Positions 44,121 to 53,563 of a DNA stretch of 64,000 nt are shown piece by piece. How positions within the stretch are numbered: the first letter of the stretch is position 1; every line of letters starts with the position of its first letter. A program made the position numbers and the translations under genes. Under the pieces are notes generated by a model. The model saw only the letters and a list, made by a program, of their open reading frames with translations. It had not been told where the DNA came from and did no database searches. Origin of the DNA: Coprobacillaceae bacterium UN01-12pH3A (GTDB lineage: Bacteria > Bacillota_I > Bacilli_A > Erysipelotrichales > Coprobacillaceae); assembly GCA_027676805.1 (NCBI GenBank), contig JAQENU010000006.1, forward strand, positions 186,001 to 250,000, read 5' to 3'.

Positions 44121-44777
44121 TTAAAGCCTTTGGTCTTTTATTAAAGTTAAAACATCGTTTAAGCTATCGACAATATCATGTGTCATTTCAGCATATTCTT
44201 TTTCCGGATATTTCATATCAGGAATGCAGATCACACGAATATCAGCGCTGTGTGCTGCCTGAATACCGGCTTCGGAATCTTCTAATACTAGAGCCTCATC
44301 TGGATGGACTCCGAGTTTTTCGCAAGACTTCAGGAATACTTCCGGATTAGGTTTTCCTTTTGAAACTTCATCACCACAGATAGAAGCATCGAAATAAGAA
44401 GAGATCTTTGCATTCTCTAAAATAACATCTACACGATGACGGTTAGAAGAAGTCGCTACAATTGTTTTATAGTTATTCTCTTTCAAATATTTTAAAAGCT
44501 CAATTAACCCGGGTTTAACAGGTACCCCTTTTGTTTCAAATAAATCCGCCATATAAGCATGTACCTTCCCAATAACCTCCTCAATAGGAAAATCTTCTCC
44601 AAATTCTTTATGAAATTGATCATAGATTCCGGCAATAGGTTTACCGAGTAAGGTTTTATAAAATTCTTTTGTCATGGTATGTCCCAGTTTATTACATTCA
44701 ATCACATAGCCGTCAAAAGTGACTCTTTCACTATCGATCATAAGACCATCCATATCAAAAATAACCGCTTTAAGCAT
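44121..44777 (-). CDS. HAD-superfamily phosphatase, beta-phosphoglucomutase-like
   Basis: The protein has 218 residues with a complete HAD set: motif I FDMDGLMIDSE, motif II VATSSNR, lysine in SKGKPNPEVF, and motif IV VLEDSEAGIQAA. The cap is of the C1 type, as in beta-phosphoglucomutase and sugar phosphatases. Unlike the decayed HAD protein at 10817 all catalytic residues are present. Single gene, divergent from the amino-acid importer operon. Substrate not assigned. Confidence 0.9.
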   Translation of the reverse strand: MLKAVIFDMDGLMIDSERVTFDGYVIECNKLGHTMTKEFYKTLLGKPIAGIYDQFHKEFGEDFPIEEVIGKVHAYMADLFETKGVPVKPGLIELLKYLKENNYKTIVATSSNRHRVDVILENAKISSYFDASICGDEVSKGKPNPEVFLKSCEKLGVHPDEALVLEDSEAGIQAAHSADIRVICIPDMKYPEKEYAEMTHDIVDSLNDVLTLIKDQRL

Positions 44778-44974
44778 AGTATAATCCGCCTTTCATTTTG
44801 TTAGTTATAATGTAAACTAAATTATACCAAGTGTCAATTTATTCTAAATTTAAAATCAAGCAATAAATGTTTTTTATAAAATACATTACTAATATACGAA
44901 CCTTTTGCATATATTTTAGGGGAACCATAAATTTAATGCGAATAAACAAAAAAATAAAAAGTGGCAAATAGGTG

Positions 44975-45002
44975 TTGACAAGTTAAATTAAAAATGTATA
45001 AT
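44975..45002 (+). promoter_or_regulatory. Promoter of the amino-acid importer T-box
   Basis: TTGACA (44975-44980) and TATAAT (44997-45002) have a 16-base spacer, with TG directly before the -10. Both boxes are consensus. Confidence 0.85.
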
Positions 45003-45008
45003 GAGGGC

Positions 45009-45245
45009 ATACAAACAAACCCAACGATAAAGAGAGTAGTTATCTGAAATGTTTCAGCGAGTTAATGCAGGTGAGAGATTAACACAGGAAAGATGGCGAA
45101 GCGCACTTTGGAGGGGAATATCTGAATTCATAGGATATTCGGTAAGCTTACCTTACAAGCGAGAGTGGATATGAGGTCAACTTATATCAACGAGAGTGGT
45201 ACCGCGATATATTCGTCTCTTGATTAATTTCAAGAGGCGTTTTTT
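45009..45245 (+). ncRNA. T-box leader controlling the amino-acid ABC importer
   Basis: The T-box element GAGAGTGGTACCGCG (45192-45206) is consensus. The terminator stem CGTCTCTTGA/TCAAGAGGCG (45214-45223/45230-45239) is followed by TTTTTT. The 5' part has the AGAGAGTAG S-turn (about 45031-45039), a distal GTTAAT/ATTAAC stem-loop with AGGTGAGAG, and a GAATATC/GATATTC hairpin (45116-45122/45134-45140). The T in TGGT pairs with an A73 tRNA. The specifier is not certain: the stretch GAAGCGCACTTTGGAG could present GCG (Ala) or CGC (Arg). Confidence 0.88.
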
Positions 45246-45268
45246 ATTTATAAAAGGAGGAGAAAGAG

Positions 45269-45988
45269 ATGTTAGATTTTAGCTTAGTTTCAGCGGTTGT
45301 CATCGATTTCAGCAAGATGACAAAATGGATCCCAACATTTATTGAGGGAACAATCGTAACGATCGTATTATCGTTGCTTACTGTGGTAATTGGATGTGTA
45401 TTAGGGTTGATTGCCACTCTAATGAAACGGTCTAATAGTAAAATCCTCAACTTTGTAGCAGCAGCTTATACACAGGTTATCCGTGGAACACCAATTTTAC
45501 TTCAGTTATATATTTGGCTGTACGGATTTACACTGATCGGAATAGCGATTCCGGCAATGCCTTTCTTAGGTCCAACTTATGGTTCAAGAGTATTCTTAAC
45601 TGCGGTCGTGGCTTTAGGAATTAACTCAGGGGCTTATATTTGTGAATTATTAAGAGGTGGCTTGGATTCAGTCGATAAAGGACAAATGGAAGCCGGTCGT
45701 TCATTGGGATTAACCAGTACTCAAACCATGCGTTATATCATTATACCACAAGCGGTAAAAGTGGTATTGCCCGGGCTATGTAATGAATTTATTATGATGA
45801 TTAAAGAATCTTCAATTGTTTCGGTAGTTGGTGTATTTGATGTTATGTATACAAGCAATATCGTAAAGGCTTCTACTTATTCAGTATTTGAACCTTTAAT
45901 TATTATTGCAGTCATATATTTTGTATTAACTTCGGTATTAACGGCAGCAATCGGAGTTATAGAAAGGAAGATGAATACAGATGCTTAA
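45269..45988 (+). CDS. Polar amino-acid ABC transporter permease
   Basis: The 239-residue protein has about five membrane helices and the inner-membrane-component motif [20 protein letters not shown] (EAA loop), as in His/Glu/Gln/Arg permeases. It is first in a T-box-controlled operon and overlaps the ATPase gene by 8 bases. Start: AAAGGAGGAGAAAGAG before the ATG. Confidence 0.92.
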   Translation: MLDFSLVSAVVIDFSKMTKWIPTFIEGTIVTIVLSLLTVVIGCVLGLIATLMKRSNSKILNFVAAAYTQVIRGTPILLQLYIWLYGFTLIGIAIPAMPFLGPTYGSRVFLTAVVALGINSGAYICELLRGGLDSVDKGQMEAGRSLGLTSTQTMRYIIIPQAVKVVLPGLCNEFIMMIKESSIVSVVGVFDVMYTSNIVKASTYSVFEPLIIIAVIYFVLTSVLTAAIGVIERKMNTDA

Positions 45989-46715
45989 AACAAATGATCT
46001 ATACAAAACTTATGGTAAGTTAGATGTATTAAAAGGAATCTCAACAGAGATTCATACAGGTGAAGTAGTCGCTATCATTGGTCCATCAGGATCTGGAAAA
46101 TCTACTTTCTTACGATGCTTAAACTTAATGGAAGAACCGACAAAGGGAGAAGTTATCTTTAAAGGTGTGAATTTAACCACGAAAGAGGATAAATCTTTCA
46201 ATATTAATAAGGTACGTGAACACATTGGAATGGTGTTTCAGCACTTTAATTTATTTCCGCATATGACAGTTTTGGAAAATATCACGTTGGCTCCCATCCA
46301 AGTAAAAGGATTGAATAAAGCTGATGCAGAAAAGAAAGCGGTAGAGCTGTTAAAGCGTGTTGGCTTAGTCGATAAAAAGGATGTTTATCCAAACAAGTTA
46401 TCAGGGGGGCAGAAACAGCGTGTGGCGATTGCCAGAGCATTGGCGATGGAACCGGATGTTATGCTGTTTGATGAACCCACCAGTGCTTTAGACCCAGAGA
46501 TGGTAAAAGAAGTATTATTAGTTATTAAAGATTTGGCAGAGAGTGGAATGACAACCGTCATTGTGACTCATGAAATGGGATTTGCGAAAGAAATCGCATC
46601 ACGTGTGATGTTTATTGATCAAGGAATCATATTGGAAGAGGGAAAACCGGAGGATGTCTTTAATCATCCTAAACATCAGCGTACACAAGAATTTTTAGAT
46701 AAAGTGATGTACTAA
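45981..46715 (+). CDS. Polar amino-acid ABC transporter ATP-binding protein
   Basis: The protein has 244 residues with Walker [10 protein letters not shown], signature [15 protein letters not shown] and Walker [13 protein letters not shown]. The type is that of GlnQ/ArtP/HisP ATPases ([18 protein letters not shown]). Partner of the permease and of the downstream binding protein. Confidence 0.94.
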   Translation: MLKTNDLYKTYGKLDVLKGISTEIHTGEVVAIIGPSGSGKSTFLRCLNLMEEPTKGEVIFKGVNLTTKEDKSFNINKVREHIGMVFQHFNLFPHMTVLENITLAPIQVKGLNKADAEKKAVELLKRVGLVDKKDVYPNKLSGGQKQRVAIARALAMEPDVMLFDEPTSALDPEMVKEVLLVIKDLAESGMTTVIVTHEMGFAKEIASRVMFIDQGIILEEGKPEDVFNHPKHQRTQEFLDKVMY

Positions 46716-46734
46716 TAAAAAGGAGAGAAAAACT

Positions 46735-47583
46735 ATGAAAAAGCTATTAACTGCATTATTGGCTGTTGTGATGATGGTGACATTAGTCGGATGTTCAAGC
46801 GGAGAAAAGAAAGATAAATTAGATGAAATTAAAGCTGCTGGGAAACTTGTAGTTGGGACTTCACCGGATTTCCCACCTTCAGAATTCTATATTTTAGATG
46901 AAAAAGGACAGAAACAAATTGTCGGAAGCGATATCGCTCTAGCAAAAGCAATTGCTGAAGAATTAGGTGTTGAATTAGAAATTAAAGCAACAAACTTTGA
47001 TGGTGTGCTTGCTAATATCCAATCCGGACAAGTAGACATGGGGATTTCAGGATTTGCCGCAACTGAAGAAAGAAAGAAAGTGATGCAGTTCTCAGTTGGG
47101 TATCAAAGAGAAGCAGATGATGGATATCAAGGCTTAGTAGTCAGCAAAGCAACAGCAGAAAAGTATAAAACATTAGAAGAATTAAAAGCCGCTAATTTAA
47201 AAATCGGAGCCCAAGCCGCTTCTATTCAATATGAAATGGCAACAAAATTAACAAAAGAAGCAAACATTCAACAATTAGGAACAACAGATGCGATTGCTTT
47301 AGCCCTGAATGCAGGAGATATTGATGCCATGGTTTCAGCAAGCTCTTCTGCAGAACCAATGTTAAAAACATTCCCTGATTTAGTATTGCTGCCTCAAGAT
47401 GAATTTGATTTAGATCCAGAGAAAATGTATTCAACAAACGTTATCGGATTCCCATTAGGGGATGAATATAAATCATTAATTGAAGTCGTAAACAAGGTGA
47501 TTGAAGAAGCAAGAGCTAGTGGGGATTTGGATAAATGGGTAAATGAAGCAAAAGCTCAGGTATCTAAAGCGATTGAAGAATAA
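46735..47583 (+). CDS. Amino-acid-binding lipoprotein of ABC importer
   Basis: The 282-residue protein has a lipoprotein signal peptide with lipobox LVGC (Cys at residue 20). The mature part is a family-3 solute-binding protein: LVVGTSPDFPPSEF, FDGVLANIQSGQVDMGISGF and ALNAGDIDAMV. It binds a polar amino acid outside the membrane. The T-box suggests the ligand is the amino acid whose tRNA is sensed. Confidence 0.92.
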   Translation: MKKLLTALLAVVMMVTLVGCSSGEKKDKLDEIKAAGKLVVGTSPDFPPSEFYILDEKGQKQIVGSDIALAKAIAEELGVELEIKATNFDGVLANIQSGQVDMGISGFAATEERKKVMQFSVGYQREADDGYQGLVVSKATAEKYKTLEELKAANLKIGAQAASIQYEMATKLTKEANIQQLGTTDAIALALNAGDIDAMVSASSSAEPMLKTFPDLVLLPQDEFDLDPEKMYSTNVIGFPLGDEYKSLIEVVNKVIEEARASGDLDKWVNEAKAQVSKAIEE

Positions 47584-47587
47584 TCAT

Positions 47588-47612
47588 TAAAAGCAACCGC
47601 GGTTGCTTTTTA
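47588..47612 (+). terminator. Intra-operon terminator before the M20 peptidase gene
   Basis: AAGCAACCG/CGGTTGCTT is a perfect 18-base palindrome (about 47591-47608) followed by TTTAT. It may lower expression of the peptidase relative to the transporter. Confidence 0.75.
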
Positions 47613-47636
47613 TAAAAATAAAAAAGGAGAAAAACA

Positions 47637-48803
47637 ATGGACTGCAAACAAATTATTAAAGATTCAGTAGAATCAAAAGTAGAAGATTACATGAGTTTAG
47701 TTAAGAGTATGTATGAAAATCCGGAAATCGGAAATGAAGAATTTGAAACCATGGAATTACTTTCTGCATACCTAGAAAAAGCGGGATTTGAAACAACTAA
47801 AGGATACGTGGTGCCAACTGGCTTTTTAGGAAAGTATGAGACTGGAAAACCGGGACCGAAGATCGCCTTTATGTGTGAATATGATGCTTTGCCGGAAGTC
47901 GGACATGGGTGTGGGCATAACCTGATTGCAGGAATCGGGATTGCCGCAGGAGAAGCTTTAAAAGCGGTTATGGATCAATTCGGCGGAACGGTATTAGTAG
48001 TTGGAACACCGGCTGAAGAAAATTTTGGCGGTAAGGTTTCAATGGCAAATGCCGGAGTGTTCGATGATGTCGATGCGGCATTAATGGTGCATCCGGGAAC
48101 ATCAAGCGGATTAGGCGGACGTTCAAATGCGATCAATCCTGTTAAATTTGAATTCTTTGGAAAAAATGCACATGGATGTCAGCCTCAGGATGGAGCTTCT
48201 GCCTTAGATGCAGCTGTAATGACATATATACAAATTAACCTGTTAAGACAATTTGTAGAAAAGAATACATTTATTCATGGAATTATCAGAGATGGCGGAG
48301 CAGCAGCGAATGTTATTCCGGCTTATGCCTCAATGGAATACTATTTCAGAGCACCGACAATGAAATATGCTTTAGAAGTTACTGACAAAGCAATCGAATG
48401 TGCAAAAGGAGCATGCCTTGCTACAGGAACAACATTCAAAACTTCTATCTATGAATGTCCTTATGAAGATACATTGATTAACTACACCCTAGCAGATATT
48501 TTAAATGATAAATATATGGAGCTGGGTGTTCCTGACATTGAGCCTGTTAATGAAGTCGGTGACGGATCAACCGATGTTGGGGCTGTAAGCTATAAATGTC
48601 CAACCATTCAAGGAAGAATTAAAATTGCGGATACTTGTGTAACCGGACATTCAAAAGAAATGGCCGCAGCAACCATTTCACCTGAAGGTAAAAACGGTTT
48701 AATTAAAGCGGCGGAAGGAATCGCTTTAACGGCACTGGAATTGTTAGAAAAACCGGAATTGCTTCAAAAAGCAAAAGACGAATTTATTGCCGCAACAAAA
48801 TAA
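47637..48803 (+). CDS. M20-family amidohydrolase/peptidase
   Basis: The protein has 388 residues. The metallopeptidase features are CEYDALPEVGHGCGHNL (metal ligands), PAEENFGGKVSM, and a lid domain with FFGKNAHGCQPQDG. The family includes aminobenzoyl-glutamate hydrolases, N-acyl amino acid amidohydrolases and dipeptidases. As it follows an amino-acid importer under one T-box, it probably releases the imported amino acid from an amide or a dipeptide (inference). A GGAGA site precedes the ATG; a terminator lies between it and the binding-protein gene. Confidence 0.88.
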   Translation: MDCKQIIKDSVESKVEDYMSLVKSMYENPEIGNEEFETMELLSAYLEKAGFETTKGYVVPTGFLGKYETGKPGPKIAFMCEYDALPEVGHGCGHNLIAGIGIAAGEALKAVMDQFGGTVLVVGTPAEENFGGKVSMANAGVFDDVDAALMVHPGTSSGLGGRSNAINPVKFEFFGKNAHGCQPQDGASALDAAVMTYIQINLLRQFVEKNTFIHGIIRDGGAAANVIPAYASMEYYFRAPTMKYALEVTDKAIECAKGACLATGTTFKTSIYECPYEDTLINYTLADILNDKYMELGVPDIEPVNEVGDGSTDVGAVSYKCPTIQGRIKIADTCVTGHSKEMAAATISPEGKNGLIKAAEGIALTALELLEKPELLQKAKDEFIAATK

Positions 48804-48857
48804 TTAAGGGTTCTTAGTTGATAAAAATAAATGAGTATTGTAGAATAAATTAGATTT

Positions 48858-48906
48858 CTCTAATGTGTTTAATGTCACAAACGTGATTTCATTAGAGAGT
48901 CTTTTT
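48858..48906 (+). terminator. Terminator of the importer-peptidase operon
   Basis: CTCTAATG (48858-48865) and CATTAGAG (48890-48897) enclose a smaller TCAC/GTGA hairpin, followed by CTTTTTATTTT. Confidence 0.7.
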
Positions 48907-48959
48907 ATTTTAGAATAGAGTGTTTAAAGAATGATAAGCTAAACAAAAAGGAGAAAACT

Positions 48960-49781
48960 ATGAAGATAGTCAAACGTTTATTAAAGATATTTGCTGTATT
49001 GTTTGTGGTTGGGTGTCTGTGCATAGGATATGCCTTTTTAGTGGAACCTAAACGATTAGTTGTCAATGAATATACGATAGAAAAGAATGATCAGCAAACC
49101 TCAATGAAGATTGTTCAGCTGTCCGATACCCATGTCGGAGAGCATTACGATATAAAGCAATTAGATAAATTAGTTGAAAAAACGAATCGCTTAGAACCGG
49201 ATTTGATTATCTTTACAGGGGATCTTTTTGATAATTACAGTCAGTATCCTAAAAAAGATGAGGTTCAGGAAAGCTTGTCCAATCTACAAGCGACATATGG
49301 AAAGATTGCGGTATGGGGGAACCGTGATTATGGCGGAGGTGCTGAACGTATTTATCAGGATTTAATGGAAAATGCGGGATTTATTGTGTTAAGCAATGAA
49401 GTGATGTCCATAGAAGCAGACAATAAGGTACTCGCGATTGGTGGGGTAGATGATTTTTTACTGGGAGACCCGCAAATGAAAAGGACAGCGAATCAATTGA
49501 ATGGAGATTATAACTTATTATTGATGCATGAGCCTGATGAAGCAGAAGCTCTAGTGAATACACCGGCAGATCTGATTTTGACCGGGCATAGTCATGGCGG
49601 ACAGATTCGTCTGCCGATTATTCCGGGAATACGCACAGAGCTGGCTCAACGCTATGTTGACGGATTTTATACGATTGATGAAGAGACTCTGTTGTTTGTA
49701 AATACCGGCATTGGAACAACAAAGATTCATGCACGATTTATGGTACCGCCGGAAATCGATGTGTTTGAAATTAAATTTTAG
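48960..49781 (+). CDS. Membrane-anchored metallophosphoesterase (YkuE-like)
   Basis: The 273-residue protein has one N-terminal membrane helix (about residues 9-29) and then a calcineurin-like phosphoesterase domain: LSDTHVG, FTGDLFD, WGNRDYG (GNHD-like), LLMHEPD and LTGHSHGGQI. The metal ligands are complete. The helix places the catalytic domain outside the cytoplasm. Members act on lipid-linked or cyclic phosphoesters; the substrate here is not known. Confidence 0.88.
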   Translation: MKIVKRLLKIFAVLFVVGCLCIGYAFLVEPKRLVVNEYTIEKNDQQTSMKIVQLSDTHVGEHYDIKQLDKLVEKTNRLEPDLIIFTGDLFDNYSQYPKKDEVQESLSNLQATYGKIAVWGNRDYGGGAERIYQDLMENAGFIVLSNEVMSIEADNKVLAIGGVDDFLLGDPQMKRTANQLNGDYNLLLMHEPDEAEALVNTPADLILTGHSHGGQIRLPIIPGIRTELAQRYVDGFYTIDEETLLFVNTGIGTTKIHARFMVPPEIDVFEIKF

Positions 49782-49852
49782 AACTCAAAAAGAAGTGTGC
49801 CCGATAGTTTGGATATTCAAATAGGGGCATTCGTTTCAAAAGAGTTCTTTTT
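49781..49852 (+). terminator. Putative terminator of the phosphoesterase gene
   Basis: GAACTC (49781-49786) pairs with GAGTTC (49842-49847), enclosing TGCCC/GGGCA, and is followed by TTTTTT. The stem is interrupted. Confidence 0.5.
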
Positions 49853-49909
49853 TAATACACTGGTTTTTTTAATAATGAAATGCTATTATAGAGGCAATGA
49901 GGTGTAGAT

Positions 49910-50506
49910 ATGGCAAAATTTTATGCAGTAAAAAATGGAAAAGTACCGGGAATCTATCCTACTTGGGAAGCCTGTAAAAAGCAGGTGGCAGGATTTTCCG
50001 GAGCAGTATATAAGAGTTTCACAACGAAAGAAGAAGCAGAAGCATTTATTAAAGATCAGCCTAAAACGATAGATCAGCCGGGGTTGATTGCTTATGTTGA
50101 TGGCAGCTACAATATTAAAACAAAAGAATACGGATACGGCTGTGTCCTTTTAGATGGACAGACTGTAGTGAAAGAATTGCTGGGAAAAGGTGATCATCCG
50201 GAGTATGCTTCGATGCGCAACGTTGCCGGGGAAATATTTGGAAGTGAAGTCGCTATTCATTATGCGATCGAACATGGCTATTCAGCAATCTATATCTATT
50301 ATGATTATGAAGGTATTCAGAAATGGGCTGACGGATTATGGAAAGCAAATAAGGTCGGAACTCAGCGTTATCAGCAGCTTATTAAAGAGTTTAGAAAAAA
50401 AATAGCGATTCAGTTTATTAAAGTTTTAGCGCATAGCGGTGATTTATATAATGAAAGAGCCGACTATTTAGCGAAGAAAGCAGCGGGGGTTATCAATGAA
50501 GATTAA
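49910..50506 (+). CDS. rnhA: Ribonuclease HI with N-terminal viroplasmin domain
   Basis: The protein has 198 residues. The first 45 form a caulimovirus-viroplasmin (RNA/DNA hybrid-binding) domain (MAKFYAVKNGKVPGIYPTW). The rest is RNase H with the catalytic acids in YVDGSYN, RNVAGEI, YYDYEGI and NERADYLA. It degrades RNA in RNA-DNA hybrids. Its end overlaps rnmV by 11 bases. Ribosome site GAGGTG. Confidence 0.92.
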   Translation: MAKFYAVKNGKVPGIYPTWEACKKQVAGFSGAVYKSFTTKEEAEAFIKDQPKTIDQPGLIAYVDGSYNIKTKEYGYGCVLLDGQTVVKELLGKGDHPEYASMRNVAGEIFGSEVAIHYAIEHGYSAIYIYYDYEGIQKWADGLWKANKVGTQRYQQLIKEFRKKIAIQFIKVLAHSGDLYNERADYLAKKAAGVINED

Positions 50507-51029
50507 TGAAGTCATTATTGTTGAAGGAAAAACGGATACGCAAGTATTAAAATCGTTTTTAGACGTGGATACGATTGAAACCGGGGGATCGGGACTGAAT
50601 CAAAAAACATTGGAATATATCAAAACAACAAGCTTGACTCGCGATATTATCGTGATGACGGATCCTGATTTTCCGGGCAAACAAATTCGTGACAAGATAT
50701 CAAAAGTGATTCCTCATTGCAAGCATGCTTTTGTGAATAAAAAAGATGCGATCAAGCATCATAAGGTAGGGATAGCCGAAGCAACGCAGGACGCTATTTT
50801 AGAAGCATTGGAAAATGTCGTAACATTCAGTCCGGATAGTGAAAGCATTACTTGGGCAGAGTTTATTCAATTAGACATCATCGGTGATAAAAAAAGACGT
50901 GAAGAAATATACGATCATTTTCATTTAGGCTATGGGAATGTGAAAACATTGTTTAAAAGACTGAATTTAGTTGGTATTACCGCTCAGCAAATTCAAGATT
51001 TTATAGCTCAGGGAGGAAAAGACGCTTGA
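50496..51029 (+). CDS. rnmV: Ribonuclease M5
   Basis: The protein has 177 residues with the TOPRIM catalytic motifs VEGKTDTQVLKSF and MTDPDFPGKQIRD. It matures 5S rRNA by cutting precursor duplexes. It overlaps rsmA by 4 bases, the order seen in Bacillus (rnmV-ksgA). In Bacillus, tatD and yabE precede it; here they are 37 kb away. Confidence 0.93.
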   Translation: MKINEVIIVEGKTDTQVLKSFLDVDTIETGGSGLNQKTLEYIKTTSLTRDIIVMTDPDFPGKQIRDKISKVIPHCKHAFVNKKDAIKHHKVGIAEATQDAILEALENVVTFSPDSESITWAEFIQLDIIGDKKRREEIYDHFHLGYGNVKTLFKRLNLVGITAQQIQDFIAQGGKDA

Positions 51030-51850
51030 GAGATATCGGAAAAGTAAATCATACATTGGAAATACTGGATCGTTTTAAATTGCAGGCTAAGAAATCTTTT
51101 GGTCAGAATTTTTTAGTAGATCTCAATATCATCAGAAATATCGTAGAGTGTGCACATATTAAAGAAAATACCTGTGTTGTGGAGATTGGACCAGGAATCG
51201 GCGGATTGACGGAATATATTGCACGATCTGCAAAAAAAGTTATTGCCTATGACATTGATGAACGATTAATTGCTGTGTTAGCTGACAGTTTAAGCGAATA
51301 TCCCAATGTTGAGGTGCGTCTGCAGGATTTTTTAACTGTGGATTTGCAGGCTTTGGCAGAGGAAGTAAAAGGCTATGATCATTTTATTATTATCTCAAAT
51401 CTGCCTTACTATATTACCAGTGAGCTTTTAACTAAAATCATGATCAGTCCAATTAAGCTGGATTGTTTTGTCGGGATGATGCAAAAAGAAGTCGCCTTGA
51501 AGCTGACATCTAAAGAAAAAAGTCCGCTGCGTCTGCTGATGGATTGTGTTGGTGAAGTGAAATATGAATTTACTGTAACCGCAAATGTGTTTATTCCGAA
51601 ACCTAATGTAGATTCCGCTGTTATCTCAGTGTCTTTTAAGGAAATGAATAAAGAGAATCTAGCTGATTTTTATCATTTTCTGCAAGCTTGCTTTAAACAA
51701 AGAAGGAAAACGATTTATAATAATTTATCGCAGGCTGCACAAGATAAGGATAAGCTGAAGGATATCTTAAAGACTTGTAATATTGATCCTAAATTACGTG
51801 CAGAACAATTATCTTTGGATCAATTTAAAGAATTGTATGACCTTATTTAA
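51026..51850 (+). CDS. rsmA: 16S rRNA dimethyladenosine transferase KsgA
   Basis: The protein has 274 residues. The start is a TTG at 51026, supported by GGAGG nine bases before, overlapping the rnmV stop (TTGA). Motifs: KKSFGQNFLVD, VVEIGPGIGGLTEYI, SNLPYYITSELL. It dimethylates A1518 and A1519 of 16S rRNA. Confidence 0.95.
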   Translation: MRDIGKVNHTLEILDRFKLQAKKSFGQNFLVDLNIIRNIVECAHIKENTCVVEIGPGIGGLTEYIARSAKKVIAYDIDERLIAVLADSLSEYPNVEVRLQDFLTVDLQALAEEVKGYDHFIIISNLPYYITSELLTKIMISPIKLDCFVGMMQKEVALKLTSKEKSPLRLLMDCVGEVKYEFTVTANVFIPKPNVDSAVISVSFKEMNKENLADFYHFLQACFKQRRKTIYNNLSQAAQDKDKLKDILKTCNIDPKLRAEQLSLDQFKELYDLI

Positions 51851-51880
51851 TATTTTTCATATATTTAAATAGGTGGTCAT

Positions 51881-52636
51881 ATGAAAATAGGAGATTTAGT
51901 AGTACGTATAAAATATAACCGCGACATCGTTTTTGAAATCTATGATATTCAAAAGGATGTCGTTTATTTAAAAGGTGTAGAGGTCCGCTTGGTGGCAGAC
52001 AGTACACTGGATGATTTAGAACCGGCACAGGAAAGTCACTTTGTTTCTAAGCTGGATGAATCCACATTATTGAGAAATGATAAAGTCATCAGGGGAAAAG
52101 TACTGCATTTAGACGGGGATCCCAGATACTTGAAGATGTGTGAAGAAAAGTATAAAGCATTGGGGGTCCGAGCAGTCTGCATTTATTTAAAAGAAGGCGA
52201 AATGAAAGATCAAATTTATGAATTATTGGAAAAACATAAGCCGCAAATCTTAGTAATTACCGGTCATGATTCGATGTCCAGAGATGGAAACTGTGAAAGT
52301 ATTGATACTTACAGTCATACGCGAGACTACATTGAGGCGGTGAAACAGGCACGTTTATATGAAAGCAATATTGATCAGTTAGTGATTTTTGCCGGAGGCT
52401 GTCAGTCCAATTATGAATTACTGATTGCGGCAGGAGCCAATTTTGCTTCTTCACCGCAAAGAAAGAACATTCATGCCTTAGATCCTGTCTATATAGCTTT
52501 TCAAGTAGCCAATGAAAGTGTGAAGAATTATGTCGATGTTGAAACTGTCATCAAAAATACTTATAATAAAGCTGCAGGGATCGGTGGAATCGATACACGT
52601 GGGGTAGCCCGCAACATCTATCCGAGAAGGGAATGA
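51881..52636 (+). CDS. yabG: Sporulation-specific protease YabG
   Basis: The protein has 251 residues with all conserved parts of YabG: VLHLDGDPRYL, ILVITGHDSMS, FAGGCQSNYELLIAAGANFA and the C-terminal GIGGIDTRGVARN. In Bacillus it is a spore-coat protease that processes coat proteins during sporulation. It therefore indicates a spore-forming lineage. It follows ksgA and precedes ispE, as in Bacillus, but veg and sspF are absent between. Confidence 0.88.
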   Translation: MKIGDLVVRIKYNRDIVFEIYDIQKDVVYLKGVEVRLVADSTLDDLEPAQESHFVSKLDESTLLRNDKVIRGKVLHLDGDPRYLKMCEEKYKALGVRAVCIYLKEGEMKDQIYELLEKHKPQILVITGHDSMSRDGNCESIDTYSHTRDYIEAVKQARLYESNIDQLVIFAGGCQSNYELLIAAGANFASSPQRKNIHALDPVYIAFQVANESVKNYVDVETVIKNTYNKAAGIGGIDTRGVARNIYPRRE

Positions 52637-52641
52637 ATGGG

Positions 52642-53481
52642 ATGAAAATAAGAGCACACGCTAAGATTAATCTTGGTTTAAATGTAGTAGGGAAAAGAGA
52701 AGATGGCTATCATGAACTAGAAATGATTATGGCGCCTATCTCTTTGCACGATCTTCTTTATATTAATATTATTGATGAAGGAATAGAGATTTCCAGCAAT
52801 AGTACAATAATGCCGGTCAATGAAAAAAATATCATGTATAAAGTCGCTAAAGCGATGATGGAGAGATATGATATCAAAAAAGGAATTCGCATCCATATCT
52901 ACAAACATATTCCAATGCAAGCCGGATTAGCTGGTGGTAGTGCCGATGGAGCGGCAGTGATGCGTGCCATCAATCTCTTATTTAAATTAGGACTCAGCTA
53001 TGAAGAATTGGCTGAACTGGGAAAAACGATAGGAGCGGATATTCCTTTTTGTATTCATGAAAAAACGGCTTTTGTATCCGGAATTGGTGAGAAATTGGAA
53101 TTCATAGATAACCGTATTCATAAACACATTGTTTTGATTAAGCCAAGAAAAGGAGTTTCCACGAAACGCTCTTTTGGAATGCTGGATATAGCGAATGAAA
53201 TTCATCCGGATTGCCGAGGATTAAAAGAAGCTATACAAGAAAACGATTATGATAAAATGCTCGCATGTATGGGGAATACACTTGAAGGTGTTTCGGTAAA
53301 GATTGTGCCACAGATTGGTGAAATAAAAAACACTCTTTTAGAAATGGGCTTTGACACGGCTTTAATGTCTGGCAGTGGGTCTTGTGTATTTGCTTTGACA
53401 AAAGATGAAAAATTAGCGGATTTAGCTGTGGAACATTTCAGAAAACAGAAAATATTTGCACAGAAGGCAACTTTTTTATGA
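52642..53481 (+). CDS. ispE: 4-diphosphocytidyl-2-C-methyl-D-erythritol kinase
   Basis: The protein has 279 residues from the ATG at 52642, which has AAGGGA nine bases upstream; the ATG at 52633 overlaps the yabG stop and touches the ribosome site. GHMP-kinase motifs: AHAKINLGLNV, AGLAGGSADGAAV and MSGSGSCVFAL. It catalyses the fourth step of the MEP isoprenoid pathway. The cell therefore makes isoprenoids by the MEP route. Confidence 0.95.
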   Translation: MKIRAHAKINLGLNVVGKREDGYHELEMIMAPISLHDLLYINIIDEGIEISSNSTIMPVNEKNIMYKVAKAMMERYDIKKGIRIHIYKHIPMQAGLAGGSADGAAVMRAINLLFKLGLSYEELAELGKTIGADIPFCIHEKTAFVSGIGEKLEFIDNRIHKHIVLIKPRKGVSTKRSFGMLDIANEIHPDCRGLKEAIQENDYDKMLACMGNTLEGVSVKIVPQIGEIKNTLLEMGFDTALMSGSGSCVFALTKDEKLADLAVEHFRKQKIFAQKATFL

Positions 53482-53563
53482 AAAAATAGGGGGTATTACC
53501 GTAATACTCTTTTATTTTTATAGGTTTTTTGGTAGAATAATGTCGGATAAAAGGGGTGGAGCA

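Noticed and set aside
39604..44777. The minus-strand block considered as a mobile genetic island
   Set aside because: No integrase, transposase, flanking repeats or tRNA attachment site could be seen, and base composition is not clearly different by eye.
45114..45140. GAATTC between GAATATC and GATATTC taken as a Phe specifier (TTC) of the T-box
   Set aside because: It is the loop of a closed 7-base hairpin (stem II/III type) rather than the stem I specifier loop.
53155..53167. GTTTCCACGAAAC, resembling half of a ParB parS site
   Set aside because: It lies within ispE and lacks the central CACGTG and full 16-base symmetry of parS (TGTTTCACGTGAAACA). No better site was found in the window.
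53456..53563. Upstream extension of the GlmU frame
   Set aside because: It overlaps the end of ispE and has no family similarity; the ATG at 53564 with its ribosome site is the start.
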